From contig JAPYTY010000038.1 in assembly GCA_029942065.1 (NCBI GenBank), positions 1-11,992 of the forward strand: a DNA stretch of 11,992 nt. Direction: 5' to 3'. The translations under genes and the position numbers were made by a program. The notes below the pieces were generated by a model. The model saw only the letters and a list, made by a program, of their open reading frames with translations. It did not search any database and had not been told where the DNA came from. Below are positions 11,843-11,992 of the stretch, in pieces; within the stretch, counting starts at the first letter, position 1; each line of letters starts with the position of its first letter. This stretch comes from Acidobacteriota bacterium (GTDB lineage Bacteria > Acidobacteriota > UBA6911 > RPQK01 > JADFOI01).

Positions 11843-11992
11843 ATGCTACCCCTCTACGCCACGACTTTGTTCCTCAGCGCGGCCCTCATGTTCCTGGTCC
11901 AGCCCATGTTCGGCAAGATGGTACTGCCGCTTCTCGGAGGTTCTCCCGCCGTTTGGAATACCGAAGTGGCCTTTTGTCAGGGCATCTTGTTG
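11843..11992 (+). CDS. Spermidine-synthase-like membrane fusion protein, 3' end cut
   Basis: Fifty codons to the right edge, open at the end. The translation starts MLPLYATTLFLSAALMFLVQ and continues PMFGKMVLPLLGGSPAVWNT, which matches the first helix and loop of the large membrane proteins whose N-terminal helices precede a spermidine-synthase-like methyltransferase fold ('FLVQPMFxKMVLPxLGGSPAVWNT'). A stop at 11831-11833 in the same frame and the single ATG make the start firm, although no Shine-Dalgarno precedes it. The enzymatic half, if present, lies outside the window, so catalytic function cannot be judged; many such proteins are only annotated as SpeE-like. Confidence 0.8.
   Translation, partial: MLPLYATTLFLSAALMFLVQPMFGKMVLPLLGGSPAVWNTEVAFCQGILL

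Noticed and set aside
1..11992. tRNA, rRNA or riboswitch genes
   Set aside because: No cloverleaf with a GTTCRA-type T-loop, rRNA motif or known riboswitch core was recognised on reading both strands.

Overview
This looks like a chromosomal segment of a moderately GC-rich, free-living, respiring bacterium, most probably Acidobacteriota or a nearby phylum. That assignment is an inference. It rests on a GldG-type ABC auxiliary gene paired with a DUF4340 gene, a single-anchor (mycobacterial Sdh1-like, 'type F') succinate dehydrogenase, a membrane spermidine-synthase-like start, and gaps full of degenerate short tandem repeats. No marker gene settles it.

Layout. Positions 2-3446 hold the 3' part of a GldG-family gene, whose 5' end lies outside the window, followed four bases later by a DUF4340 gene; together they look like the tail of an ABC-2 export operon. 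A lone STAS-domain anti-sigma-antagonist-like gene follows (3554-3892), then a gene-free stretch carrying octamer repeats and a head-to-head pair of 84-base hairpin modules (4127-4323). On the minus strand is a zinc-ribbon/DUF2007 protein (4308-4673), divergent from the sdhCAB operon (4780-8140). In sdhCAB the three genes overlap by single bases (TGATG, TAATG), and they encode a five-helix membrane anchor, the FAD subunit and the iron-sulphur subunit of complex II. Converging on it is a minus-strand MFS transporter (8266-9471). Next comes a minus-strand AzgA-type NCS2 purine permease (9951-11279), and the right edge has the first 50 codons of a membrane protein resembling the N-terminal part of spermidine-synthase-like fusions (11843 onward).

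The genes mostly do separate jobs: export (GldG/DUF4340), TCA cycle and electron transport (SdhCAB), and solute uptake (MFS, NCS2). The most unusual content is in the gaps. (1) The NCS2 gene is framed by two inverted copies of a composite repeat, an outer MITE-like element with imperfect terminal inverted repeats and an inner nested-hairpin REP-like element, enclosing about 2.07 kb. (2) A degenerate octamer, roughly TCGTGCNN, recurs as short tandem arrays in every intergenic gap above 100 bases except the divergent gap before sdhC, and a separate heptamer array is present upstream of the NCS2 gene. (3) Several first-of-operon genes lack a Shine-Dalgarno sequence but have a -10-like hexamer about 9-11 bases before the ATG, suggesting leaderless mRNAs, whereas operon-internal genes have clear Shine-Dalgarno sequences. 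(4) The SdhC anchor keeps the Cys/His pattern expected if it holds a membrane-embedded Rieske-type cluster. No CRISPR array, tRNA, rRNA or transposase gene was recognised.
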